Positions 33,641-45,510 of a DNA stretch of 64,000 nt are shown here, piece by piece. The stretch spans positions 1,364,001-1,428,000 of the forward strand of contig JAECYW010000015.1 in the NCBI GenBank assembly GCA_023014335.1, in the 5' to 3' direction. Made by a program: the position numbers and the translations under genes. Each line of letters begins with the position of its first letter. Within the stretch, counting starts at the first letter, position 1. The notes under the pieces were generated by a model. The model saw only the letters and a list, made by a program, of their open reading frames with translations. It ran no database searches and was not told where the DNA came from. The stretch is from Galerina marginata. Taxonomy: Eukaryota; Basidiomycota; Agaricomycetes; Agaricales; Galerinaceae.

Positions 33641-34597
33641 CTGGGCCGACGAATATTCCCGCGATTCGTCTCTCCAGTATTTCCTATCCACAGCTGGGGT
33701 CGGATCATTTCGACGGGGAGTCAAAAAGTGACGGCAGGTCGTCCCGACTTTTGCCTCCCCATTTTGCCTATCCTAATGCATGGGCCCGTGTCGGTAAAAT
33801 GTGAGGGTAAAATCGAAACAACTTACCTTCCATTTTGGCCTCCCAGCAGAATAGTCCGGGCCCAGCTGTGATGGCCACGCAATTTAGAACATTTTTTGTT
33901 CATGTAAATCTCAGATCTAACCTTTTTTCGCCAGTCCCTGCATAAAGTGGGTCCATGGGCCCAGACTCCAAACTTCGCAAGATTTTAGGTCTCGCTGCGA
34001 GATATCGCCGAATTGTTGGTTGAGCGCCAAATTAGGAATGGTAAGCGATAGATTTGGTCTTCGCTTAGAATAGGTTGACATCGCAAGATATTTTGCTTCT
34101 CTGATAGAAATGGTCGTCGAATTTGCCAGGGTAGTGTCTTCATCCGCCATCCAGTTTGTTGGTTTTGGACATTGAGTTTATTGGTCTGTAGTGCCTTCAC
34201 TTGAAGCGTGAATTGTTCAAGTTGTAGCACAGTCCAGTTGCGGAACATCGATAATTTCCTGTCAATCCAAATGCACACGGTGCCGGTCGTGGTTAATCTC
34301 AAAAGAGGCGCTTCGCGAATTAGACGACTGCCAAAGTTCGGTGAAGAAATGCTGCCCGCAACGCTTTGCTTCGCATTCTGCTTGGATATATACAGATTCG
34401 GCCTTCCGAGGACTTCAATGCAATTCGTGATTGCTAATCGCCCACCTAAGTAAATTGCCTGCGCACACGGATCACAACTTTGTTTGTTCGTGAGCGTAAA
34501 ATGCTTTCTTCGTCGCCCCTGTTGAATGTCGACGCAGACGTCAGACCCGAGCTGCTTTTCTCCGCCCACTTCCTCCGCAACTACACACAACCTTAAA
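33641..34597. other. Upstream region of F-box 2
   Basis: No gene is recognised. A 259-codon minus-strand open frame covers 33985-34764 but overlaps the F-box 2 start antisense and has no family signature, so I take it as a chance frame. The shared F-box upstream block (CGGATCACA ... TTTGTTTGTT) is near 34468. Confidence 0.5.
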
Positions 34598-35891
34598 ATG
34601 CCTAAATCCGAAATTCCTTTCGACATCGTCCAGAACGTTGTTGAAAATCTTGACAATTCGACTGACTCCGACACGTTGAAGGCGCTCGCACTTTCTTGCA
34701 AAGCAGTTCTTCCTCTTTGCCAAAAACGCTTATTTTCCTCGATTTTCCTGCGCGGAACATTCAATGAACGACTGGACGAGATGCGGTACGACAGTTTCGA
34801 ACGTCTCGCTCAGGTACTAGCAGGTTCTCCCCACATCTGTGCCTACGTCCGCACCTTCGAACACATCCTGGACCCGAATAGCAACACCTGGACCGTGGGT
34901 TTCATAATTTCCCAACTGAAAGATTTGCAAAATCTACACCTTAGGCACGAAGCATTTCCGTTCAATTGGAACTTCCTTGACTGCGAGCACACAAGATTTA
35001 CGAGGGCGGTGTATGGCGCAATTCGACGACCAGGATTGACTCATCTTCAACTTTCTTACGTGGAGAATTTCCCAATTTCGGAGTTCACGAATAGGTGCAA
35101 GACATTTTCTGTGATTGAGAATCAAGGTTCCAGTATTGTGATGGATCGCGTCGAGGGAAATGGCCATGTGTGGGCCACACCACCACCTCAGGTACCTCGA
35201 ATCACGACTTATGAAGTAGGCTTCTGGGTCCTAGGAAGGACGGTCAATCGGGTCAATGACCTACGGTGCTTGTATTCGGCTTCTCCGTACTTCGACTTCA
35301 GGTTCTTGGAGAAACTTAGCGTTATATAGTGGCATCCGACCCATAATTCTGAAACTAAAACGATTTTGGATTCTACCCAACGACTTAAATACCTTAAAAT
35401 CAAGCGTAAGCATCTCTTAACTGCTGGACGCGTTTGCGGAGGAACTCTGCCTTATTTCTTTCACAGTTCTAGCTCTCACTGAGGAAGCCTCATTCTCTAG
35501 ATTGTCGGCGCTAATACGCGAGAGCTGTATCAGGTCGCTTACAGAGCTCAACATCGCATTTCTTTCCCATGTTGCCTTTAAAGTCACGCCGACTCTCTAT
35601 GAAGAATTGGAACGACTCGGGGAGGCCTCCAGCGTCCTGAAACGAATCACTATTGTCATAATGTTCGACTCTTCATACCTTTCTTATCCGGATCTAAACT
35701 TGCATCGTCTCGATTCCCTCATTTCGACCGGATACCCAAACTTGGAAACCTTCACCCTCGTTCTCGAGACACGCAAAGACCTTCTCCAAATATTCGAGGA
35801 CGCTAAAACTATAGATCGCTTCAAAGAGAATTTCTTGCAAGTGAAAGCCGTCCGCAAGCTGACGTTTTCCTGCATCCTTCAGTCATGTTAA
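34598..35891 (+). pseudogene. F-box-like gene, array member 2, with an in-frame stop
   Basis: Paralog of the genes at 29.3 and 38.6 kb. Exons by comparison: 34598-35405 and 35467-35891, intron 60 nt with GTAAGC donor. The F-box-like N-terminus (SEIPFDIVQNVVENLDN) is intact. At 35327-35329 a TAG replaces the TGG (Trp) present in both sisters, stopping translation after 243 residues of an expected 410. Beyond it the frame stays open to a normal TAA and the second exon is well conserved (FLQVKAVRKLTFSCILQSC). A single recent nonsense change is the simplest reading; an expressed truncated protein or a sequencing error are alternatives. Confidence 0.85.
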
Positions 35892-36899
35892 CTAACAGTA
35901 TCGTCACTCTCCTCCCCGGTATCAATTACAAACGATGTATTCCTAATTGCCTTTTCGCTCGCTTCTCCGACTTAATTCGACACCCAAACTCCTCTTTTGC
36001 TGCTCAAATAGCTTTCTTAATGCATCCCAATAGACTTTAGCTTTGCGTTTGACATTTTCAATCAAATCATAATCCCTTACCGCGGTTGTGGCCAGGCTAA
36101 AATTAAGCAGATTTTCGGAATAATTGATAGACAAAAAAAGCGAACAGTATTTCTGACTTTATCAACGGGTTACGAGGGGTGAAAGCGTTGCATTGGCACG
36201 ACAAAATGTACACAACAGGGATTGGGCTAAGCTAGTGCCTTCAGGTTAGATTACTGAGCGAACGGAACGAGAGACACTTACGAATAGGTTACTCGAAAAG
36301 ACCACGATACTCTACCGAGATTAGCACATACCTCGAAACTCGGTTGGAGTTCTTCGCCGCCAGGTGTGGTGTCGTCGCGAGTACCTTCATATCTCGTCCA
36401 CAATTAGCTCCAGTCAAAGCGCCCCGCTGATCATCCGAAAATCTGAGGCTGAAGCTGTTACTTGTAGAAGAGAGACGCAGCGACGGGCCACAACTTGAGC
36501 GGTAACATCGGACTCTGGAGATGAGCGATCTTAAACCATGTTTAGAGATAGGATGTCCAAAATATATCTCACACGATATGTAGCCGTATGCAATGAGCAG
36601 ATTCCACGCCGCCTGCATTATGGCAGCAATCCAGCAGTTACAGGTAAATTGGCCCGCAAGGTCGACTAATGAAATAATGAATAAGGTGAATAAGGGGTAC
36701 GAAAATATTTATTGTCGATTGAAGACTGGAGAATAGGACGTACAGGCAGTAGAAGGTTTGATGATTGGAAAAACATTAAAATCGACCCAACAAGCGACGA
36801 GGATCTACAGAACAAGCTTTTAAAAAGTCTTACTCGTCTAAAGCCACTAAGTAGGAGGGGATCGACGCAGCGGGGAGGGCGTCTATCCAAGCCTTAGCC
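35892..36899. other. Spacer between F-box 2 and repeat copy gamma
   Basis: A minus-strand frame at 36289-36618 (109 codons) has no known motif. Nothing else is clear. Confidence 0.4.
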
Positions 36900-38020
36900 G
36901 TCGAGATCGACTTTGAACAATATGCAGACGTCAAGACGGGTTTGATTCGCACACTCAATCGAGACTCTAGCTTGAAGTAGAATAGGTATCTTTAACCAAA
37001 CGGTTGACCTCAGTTCTGGAGTCCATGCCAACGGCGTTACTTTGGTCGCTACTAAATGAGGGATTAGGATATTGTGTTAGGTTCGAGCATCCGTGGTGCT
37101 AGGGGCGCCGCCCCAGGGAATTAAGTAGAATGCACCATCTGCGGCGCCATGTCTAAATCGGGGTTTGCCTAAGTGCGCCTGGTGAAGCAGATATATAACG
37201 AGAGCAAAAACCGTACCTAAAATTTCTCTCTGCTTTGTCGAACTGATGGAATCAAGTTTGACGTCCGTATGACACTAGCTAGAAATGAACGCCAAAATCC
37301 GATACTGAAGAATAAGTGGCATACCAAAAGCTAACGTCTTCCAAATCAGTCTATAGTTGCTACTGTGCGTTCTGTAGGGTCAAATTTTTCTAAGGAGAGG
37401 ATGTTAAACAACACAATCGGAGTCAAAATTGGTCGATAAGCAAATAATACTTACAAGAAGGCGAGAAATGGAAATACGGGACGAGCCGCGGTCGATATTT
37501 TGCTGAGTTCTCAAGAATGAACAATACCCAGGTGGTGACAGTTGACCCCAGGACGACCTTAATCTGAAACGTGCACATGTAGGTCGTAGGCTTAAACCAG
37601 AGAATAACACAGGCGACGTAGGCATAATCAGATGTTCGACAGAATGTCGTCCTGCCTCAAGGCTCCAAGGGTGAGCGAGGGTCTCTTATAAAAATATGGT
37701 GCGACGAAGACTCGTTGAACGTCGCTTTGCATGTAGGCCTTGGGGTATCTGTATGTAAACTAGACCTCGATAGTCCTAGGCGTCAAGCAGAGAACGAAGC
37801 ACAGAGGATCGATCATCAAACAGGGGCATCCACAGCGAGTCCACAGTCAAGGAATAACTGAGCATAGTTGGCGGCATAGTTCACGAAAGCAGTCAAATGC
37901 GACGCCCATCGTCGCTCAAAGAGCCTCGACATGAATTGACAGGCCTACGAAGTGAGGGAAAGGAAGAAAGAAATGATGGGAGTTCAACGCGGTTTCGCAC
38001 GGACCCTTGATTGGGGCCTG
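36900..38020 (-). repeat. Repeat family copy gamma (decayed gene-like segment)
   Basis: Third copy. The left edge shares TAGCTTGAAG-type sequence with alpha, and the right edge shares GGAAGAAAGAAATGATGG and TTTCGCACGGACCCTTGA with beta. On the minus strand this copy keeps the clearest coding pieces: one reading YSLTVDSLWMPLF near 37830, another with hydrophobic character (AYVACVILWF, VVLGSTVTTWVLFIL) near 37500-37640. That suggests the ancestor encoded a multi-pass membrane protein. Unnamed. Confidence 0.6.
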
Positions 38021-38602
38021 GGCCATGAGCGGGCCGACGAATACTGCCGCAATTGGCCTCTCTCTTCCCCAAACCGCACCGCACCCCGCCAGTATTCCAA
38101 TTTCCCAAACGAACATGCAATTTAGAACGTCAGAACTTCCTGTGAAGTCAACCTTCAACTTGTTTTGGCCAATCCTTGGCTCGACGGTTTCAAACTTCGC
38201 AAAAATTTCAGATTATGCGACGAGATACCTGGGGGTTACTGCTATACTTTGGTTTGAGGGCTGAATTCAGTCCGGATCCCGAAAATCGACGATTCCTCTG
38301 TCAATATACTTGTACACCGTTATGGTGAATCTCAAAAGAGGTATTTCACAAACGTTGGCGAGAAACGCTTCGCTCCTCATCTACTTGGATTTATACGGAA
38401 TCGGCTTTCCAAACGACTTCGATGTAACTGATCATGATTGCTGATTGCTCTCTTGAATGGCGCGCGCCCGAGGATCACATCTTTGTTTGTCTCTGAGTGC
38501 GATATTCTTTCTCAGTCTTCCAGCCCCAACTGCTTTTCTCTGCCCATCTCCATCGTAACTCTAGGCAATATTTCAGGCATACAACGCGCTGCACAGCCAA
38601 AC
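38021..38602. other. Upstream region of F-box 3
   Basis: It contains the shared block GGATCACA then TTTGTTTGT near 38472, about 130 bp before the ATG. No gene is seen. Confidence 0.5.
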
Positions 38603-39906
38603 ATGCTTAAATCCGAAATTCCTCTTGACATCATCCAGCACGTCGTTGAAAGTCTCGATAATTCGACTGACGCCGATTCCTTGAAGGCGCTCGCACTTTC
38701 CTGCAAATCAGTTCTTCCTCTTTCCCAAAAACACTTATTTTCCTCGATTTCACTTCGCCCAAAATACGATAGTCAACTGGACCCGCTTGGCTACAAAAGC
38801 TTCGACCGCCTGTCGCAGATTCTGGATGACTCTCCTCACCTCCGTGCCTATGTTCGCTCCTCAGAATACGTGGTGGACTCAGGGAACGACACCTTGACCG
38901 TTGGCTGGATAATATCCAAGCTTATAAATCTGCAACGACTACATTTTGTATACGAAGGTGACTCATACCCGTTCGATTGGAGCAGCTTCGACTTCGATGA
39001 CGCTACATTCACAAGCGCAGTCTACCTTGCAATCCGACGATCAGGATTTAATCATCTTCGACTAACGGGTGTGGAGGATTTTCCGATCTCAGACTTCACC
39101 GATAGATGCAAGGTACTTTCTATAGTGGAGGGAGTGAATTCTTCCATCGAGATAACTCTCGTCGAAGGAAATGGGCATGCATTGGCCACGCCGCCTCCCT
39201 ATCCACCTCGAATCACAATGTATGAAGCACGCTTCTGCTATCCAGGAACGATGGTCGATCGAGTCGTCAACGACATACAGTGCTTGTCTTTTCCCTACTT
39301 GCCCGACTTGGATTTCAGGTTTTTGAAGAAGCTTAGCGTTATCTGGTGGAATTCTTCTTATCTTTCCGAAACCAAAAAGATCGTGGAACTTACTCAAGGT
39401 CTCGAATTTCTGACGATCAGGTGTAAGAATCTCTTGACAGCTGGACGTGTTGGCAGAGGAACTTAATGCCCAATTTTACAGTTCTAGATCACACTGGGGA
39501 TGCCTCATTCTCCAGGTTGTTGGCGTTGATATGCGAGAGCTGTATCGGGACGCTTACGGAGCTCAACATCGCATTTCTGGCTTACGTTGCCATTAAAGTC
39601 ACGCCAAATCTCTGTGAAGAACTGGAAGGGCTTGGTGAAGCCTCCAACGTCCTGAAAAAATTTACTATTACCATAATGTTCCACTCTTCTTACCATTCTT
39701 ATCCGGATCTGGACTTGCACCGCCTCGATTCCATCATTTCGACACGATTCCCTAACTTGGAAACCTTCACCTTCGTTCTCGAGATAAGCGAAGACCTTCT
39801 CCGTATATTTGAGGATGCAAGTATTATAGATCTCGTCAGACAGAAATTTTTGCAAGTGAATACCGTCAGCAAGTTGAATTTTACCTGCGTCCTTCAATCT
39901 TGTTAG
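38603..39906 (+). CDS. F-box-like protein, tandem array member 3
   Basis: Exons 38603-39422 and 39482-39906 (intron 59 nt, donor GTAAGA, phase 1), 414 aa. The N-terminus SEIPLDIIQHVVESLDN and LKALALSCKSVLPLSQ match the paralogs. The conserved Trp that is a stop in member 2 is present here (LSVIWWNSS). Leu-rich blocks and the C-terminus (KLNFTCVLQSC) align throughout with members 1 and 2. The gene is followed by a fragment of the repeated spacer. Presumed SCF adaptor; no substrate can be inferred. Confidence 0.86.
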
Positions 39907-40189
39907 CTTACCTTCACTCCTCGCCGGTATCATTTGAAAGTGCTGTGTAATGAATTGTCTTCGTCTTATTTCGTCTCCAGAACTCCTTTTTTGCTGCTCA
40001 AATAGCCTTCATAATGCGTTCCAATTGATCTTAACTTTGCATTTAGCGTTTTGACTTAAGCTATAATCTCTCGCTGCGGTAATGTGGTCAAATCAACTGA
40101 AAGTGGAACTACGTCCTTGACGATCATAGTTTAGCATTAACGTATGTTGTTGTAGGTAGACATCGAATGCATAACCATGCAGGTATTAA

Positions 40190-40330
40190 GAATTAACTGT
40201 TGTTCAGTCCGTATGATCCGATGAGCAAGCAAGCTTTGGCAGGGAAGGACCAGGCGCATTACTGCACCTTTGCGGTGTCACTCCGGAAGCAAGCAAGGTG
40301 CATATTCTCAAACTGGGGTCGTTTTGGGCC
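40190..40330. repeat. Segment shared with 31435-31575
   Basis: Same blocks (GATGAGCAAGCAAGC, ACTGCACCTTTG, GGAAGCA) downstream of F-box 3 as downstream of F-box 1. It is the truncated tail of the duplicated unit. Confidence 0.6.
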
Positions 40331-42193
40331 ACTGTTTAACCAAGAAGGAAACGGACATGCTGGTAGAATTTTATGGAAGCAAATTGACGGGTTTCTGCAG
40401 TATCGAGCATCCTAGGTACCTCCCGGGCCCTCACGACGAGACGGCTAAAAGTCGTTATCCTCTTACGAGTCGTTGGCGTCGGGTTGTACATGTTTTCTGT
40501 AGCCTATTGATTGGGCATTTTCTCAATGTTAAGCTCAAGTACAAGGAGGGTTGGAAACGCAGTGGCTGAGCGCTGTGCTTTTGGAACATATCGTCGATCG
40601 ACGAGTGAACTGCTGAATCGATATTAATACACTCTGCAACATATCTTGCGCCCGATGTCAGCTAGGCGGGGTTCTTACTGCTCATCCTCAGCCTGCTTTT
40701 TCTTGGAGAGCCGAATTTCGAACTTACCCCCGGTGCTGTCGGTAACCCCGTCATGGCCAAATTCCAGGGCCGTGATAAACTCGATGCTGTCGTAGTTGGT
40801 ACTTCGAGGGAATGCGACTTTTCCTTTGGCCCGACAGCAGCTGGTGGTAGGAATAGCGCTGACAACGGAGCTTCCTGACAGTAAATGGTCGGCCATATGA
40901 TTAGTTCCGTGTAAGTAGAAATATTTGATGAACAACCGAAGTGTGCCTTGGCCTGCGCTACGGAAGGCTGTGTCACGTCCAAAGATACGAAACTCGTCTG
41001 AAAGGTAGGACAATTTCCAAATACTTTGGTGGAAACGTTGCTGGCAAAAGTAGCTGGGTAATCGGCTTGAATCAGCGCACGTTCGCAACGCACACAGTTT
41101 CCCGCCTACTAAGCTTTGGGCAATGACAAGGATCAATTTACACAAATATTCTGAAACACTTGAATGGCTGATGTATTCAATTTTGTGGACTTTTTTCAAC
41201 CGATCTCCATAGCTGTACTCCCTAGAAGTCTAAGTATTGTATTCCACATTCCCTTAAATCCTACGAGTCCTTGTGAACAATATAGAATGGAGGCATATGC
41301 TCACACCCTTACTCTCGCCGTATCGCGGATAATATACTCAGGCCGTTAGATGTCAAACGCCTGGGTAGAACAAGGGCTGCTTTGTAGCTACAGGGAACGG
41401 ATTTTTAGATTCTCCACCTCAAAATTTAAAAATACACGGTTGCAGGATTGAGAAGAAAGCGACTACTCGCCTGCGACTTGATTGATTTACATGTTAACTA
41501 ACGGTTTTTTGTGAGCTGGTCAAAAATATATCGTTGGCCTGTAAATGAAGCAAAACAACAACATGGGAGACCATTTGTCCTCAGTTAATTAGAAACTGAA
41601 AAAAATGATGTACGACTTATTTTATGGAAATATGTTGGAGCAACCTGTTTTCTGGTGTGTGTGATATATATTGCTGATAGTCCATGATACGGAACTTGGA
41701 CCACCACTGAGAGACTTAGTCGTTGACCTTTTATTAACTATTTTTGACAGTGAGGCATATCTGCCGTTTGTTTGCTATAGCTCCGTGCCTAGATTTACCT
41801 TCACAGATACCTTCAACCAAATTCACTCGCATGGAATGAAAACGGCGGATATTTTTAATTACCAACTCGGCTGCGCTGGGTCATGCGTAGAGGATTCCCC
41901 GCTTAGTTGTACCGTTCCCATCGGCACCGACGAAGGTCGGACGGCCCGCCAGGGCCGCCACTCCGTAAAGGTATGACATTGGGGCTATGTGGACGATAGG
42001 GTTGAGCTTTTCTAAGTTCTTGATGAAAGGTCTGGCGGATCACCTGCCGCATAAAAAACTGTACATGGTTTTCCGGCGGTGACGCTGACATTGACGCGCC
42101 GAGTAGACAGTAGACAGGCTGCGCACTAGCATTAAATCTAACAAAACTTGCCATTTCACCGATGTCAATCTCCTCGACCTATACGTTGAAAAG
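40331..42193. other. No gene firmly recognised
   Basis: The longest frame is minus 40675-41199 (174 codons), ending in a charged tail (EIRLSKKKQAEDEQ). An alternative overlapping frame of 143 codons looks equally plausible, and I could not splice them into a known family. It may be a host gene or a decayed one. The rest is AT-rich and empty. Confidence 0.35.
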
Positions 42194-42200
42194 TATAAAA
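42194..42200 (+). promoter_or_regulatory. TATA box of peroxygenase copy C
   Basis: TATAAAA lies 63 bp before the ATG at 42257, as in copies A and B. Confidence 0.6.
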
Positions 42201-42256
42201 AGAGAGTTTGTTGTTAGTAATTAAATAGCCACATCTTTAAATTCGCTTTGTCCAGC

Positions 42257-43654
42257 ATGCGAGGAACGGCCATATTCTCAGTCCTTATAGCGCTCTTCGC
42301 CAACGCAGCAACTGCTTTCCCTGCCTATGGGTCCCTTGCTGGACTTCCGAGGGAACAACTCGATGAAGTCCTTCCTACATTAGAAATCCGGGAGCTTGCA
42401 AGTCCACCAGGTCCATTGAATGACACTTCGGCCAAACTTGTCAACGACAAGGCGCATCCGTGGATGCCACTCACGCCAGCAGATATCCGCGGTCCATGCC
42501 CGGGACTGAACACCCTTGCATCCCATGGCGTATGTCGATTCTTCCATTCAGTTTGCTATTTGAACAATCATAACACGCGTTACTTTTCTACTTAGTGGCT
42601 TCCAAGAAATGGTATTGCTAGTCCTTCAGAAATCATTACTGCAGTTCAAGAAGGTTCAATACGACGTTTCTTCCACTCAAAATTCATCATTAATTTTTGC
42701 CATAGGTTTCAACATGGAAAACAGCCTCGCTGTATTCATTACTTACGCTGCTCACCTCGTTGATGGCAATGTCCTCACGGACCAGTTGAGCATAGGAGTG
42801 AAAACCGCTCTAACGGGGCCAACTTCCCCTGCCCCTGCTATTGTTGGTGGGCTGAACACTCACGCGGTTTTCGAAGGTGGGTTTATAAAATCGCTTTAAT
42901 GCCCTACTAATATTTCCTGCTCTGGTAGGAGATACGAGTATGACTCGCGGTATGTGTTCCCAAAAATACGGTGTCAGATAGCCAATTGACCGTCACTTCG
43001 TAGGAGACTTTTTCTTCGGAAATAATCACGACTTCAACGAGACCTTATTCGACGAGGTAATTGAGCAGAAAATGTATTAAAAACCGAAAGCTAATACACG
43101 CATGATAGTTGGTCGACTTCAGCAATCGCTTTGGAGGCGGGAAATACAACTTGACTGTAGCCAGCGAATTCAGATGGAAACGAATCCAAGACTCGATCGC
43201 TACGAATCCGACATTCTCTTTCGTGTCACCTCGATACTTCACAGCCTACGCAGAATCCACATTCCTCATTAACTTCTTCATAGACGGCCGTCAGCGCGAC
43301 GGTCAATTGGATCTCAACGTGGCGCGTGGATTTTTCCAGAACAGCAGCATGCCGGACGACTTCTACCGTGCAAATGGGACGAGGGCAACCGAAGGAATCA
43401 ACGTTGTCGCAGCAGCGCATCCAATCCAGCCGGGCGCCAACGTAGGTGGAGTCAACAACTACGTGGTCGATCCTACCTCTGCAAACCTCAGCACGTTCTG
43501 CTTGCTCTATGAGAACTTTGTCAATAAGACGGTCAAAGGGCTTTATCCAAATCCTACAGGCGCACTTCTCCAGGCGTTGAACACGAACCTGGACTTTTTA
43601 TTCTCGGGTATTAGTGGCACTGGTTGCACCCAGGTCTTCCCTTACGGAAAATAA
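42257..43654 (+). CDS. Heme-thiolate peroxidase / unspecific peroxygenase (copy C)
   Basis: Third peroxygenase. Exons 42257-42529, 42596-42653, 42706-42876, 42929-42949, 43004-43056, 43109-43654; 373 aa, every exon the same length as in copy A. Signal peptide MRGTAIFSVLIALFANAATA. Heme thiolate motif PCPGLNTLASHG; EGDTSMTR metal-binding motif; SPRYFTAYAES with the Arg/Glu pair. Residue by residue it is closer to A than to B although it lies 34 kb away and on the opposite strand. An upstream in-frame TTG is not used; the ATG is the first after the TATA box and aligns with A. Predicted secreted and active; substrate unknown. Confidence 0.94.
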
Positions 43655-44250
43655 ACACCCGATAGTGCTTCTAGTCTCGTTTACTTCCACTGGTATAGGT
43701 TATTTCAATGCGTTAAGATGTACTCAATATAGTAACAAGCTCACCCAAGATCGTAGGGAAGGTTGGAACCGCCTAATGAATTGATATTTAAAGAAAACGC
43801 GAGATGCGCGAGGCTGTCAATGAAGAAGTTTAGGCTGCCAGACAACGGCCTTTGTGCGAAGCTTCCCCACACAGTAATAATTTCTTGTTAGAGACGTTAG
43901 GAAGTGCGACGTGCGTCCTCGGCCCAGCACCATTGAGAAGCATTAGACAGGGGTCATGAATTACCGGGAATATCGCGACTACGAATCTTGGCGTACATAG
44001 CTGTCGTACGGGTCAAAGCGAATGCAAGTAATCAATTAGAAAATAAAGCGTGCTGGTACATGTCGACAATCAGGTCGATAACACGCCTGAAAGGTTGTGA
44101 TGACCAGGAGCATCATCCAACGCTAATACATAGCGACCAGAACAACTTTGAAAAAGAAGACAACGGCCTTCAAAGGTGGGCCCTATTCCAAATCAGCGCA
44201 CGTTCCTGTCTCGCCATATGTCGAAATCAAGAGCGAACTTCTGGGAGGAA
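43655..44250. other. 3' flank of peroxygenase copy C
   Basis: Nothing recognised. Confidence 0.5.
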
Positions 44251-45365
44251 TTCAACCTAGCCACCAAACTGACTGATGCAATCCAGTCGAGTGCTAGGGG
44301 AAATCAGCTTTAAGGTTCGGTACTTCGAACGGAGGGCGGACGTTCGTGCCATGGCGATGGCTGCCGCCAAATGATGGAGAGTACCGTTACCGCTGCGACC
44401 ATCCAAGTCGGGGGAAGGGCGTGCAGGCACACAAAGACGAAGGAAGGCACCATTCACAGCACCTGACGTACTGAAAATTAAGAACTCCATTAGTTCCTCT
44501 GCAGTGAGGTACATAGCGGGAAAGAGAGTCGTACCAGTACCTTTTTATTTGCCTCGTTAAATTGATGAGTTGAGGCCGACGTTGGTGCGTCGCCGGTTAT
44601 GTGAGTAAACCATGATTACATCGACGGATAACGGTCTGCTAATACGATCAGCATAGGTGACACTACCCGAAATGTAAGAAATAAATCCGGCCCCGAAGAA
44701 TATGGAACTTACAGGAATTTAATGCTCGAATTCATGTAATCAGTCGGACTGATTAAAAATTGTCTAGAAGGAAAGTATGTCAGTCAATACCTTCTATGAC
44801 GAATTCAGTCGATTAAAAATATTGACACAAAGCGAGAAACGGGAATAAAGAGAAGAGACGAACCTACACAGTGAGTTCTTAACGACGGAAGGTACATTGG
44901 TGGTGTCAGTTAAAACTGTGAACGTAAGCTCAGGCGTCAGAATATGACTGTTGATAATCGCCTGTAATTGGTAGTTGGGCAAGACTCCTCCGTGCCTCCT
45001 AGCCTGAACTCAGCCCTCCAGTGAATCCATGGTGCGACAAGGCGTTATTGAGCTGTCCACTGCGCGTAGCTTGTGCGGTAAGAGCCGTAAGATATCTTTA
45101 TGCAAATTATACTTCGACAACCCCAGGCGTAGAGCAGAGAGTAAAGGTGGGACCGTTGACGAACGAACACGACCGGCGTCGACGGCGAGTCCACTGGCAA
45201 GGCATGACAGATACGTGAGCACTGTTGACAGCATAGCCCACGAAACCAGCCTTTCGATATTCAATGGCGACTCCAAAGAGCTTCGACGCGATGCAATGTG
45301 GGGGGGAGGAAAGGATGAAAGAAATGGTTGCAGTTCAGCAATGTTTCGCACGGACCCTTGAGATT
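44251..45365 (-). repeat. Repeat family copy delta (decayed gene-like segment)
   Basis: Fourth copy, after a peroxygenase rather than an F-box gene. It shares GGTGTCAGTTAAAACT near 44905, GGCGTAGAGCAGAG near 45126, CTTCGACGCGATGCAA near 45282, GAAAGAAATGG near 45317 and TTTCGCACGGACCCTTGA near 45345 with the others. Minus-strand peptide pieces (VFVR..SHLYSLLYA; LDGRSGNGTLHHLAAA) recall alpha-gamma. Frames are broken. Confidence 0.6.
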
Positions 45366-45510
45366 TCGGTCGGGGGGCTGACAAATATCGCCGCACGCTC
45401 AACAAACCAAACTTGAAGACTCTCAGCTGAGTTTTAAACATTGAAAAGGGCTAATATGGGTACTCTGACTACCCCCTCTTTATTTAATCATCACTCGATC
45501 ACGTCTGCAG

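Noticed and set aside
33985..34764. 259-codon minus-strand open frame
   Set aside because: It overlaps the F-box member 2 start antisense, has no motif, and is not conserved opposite the sister genes.
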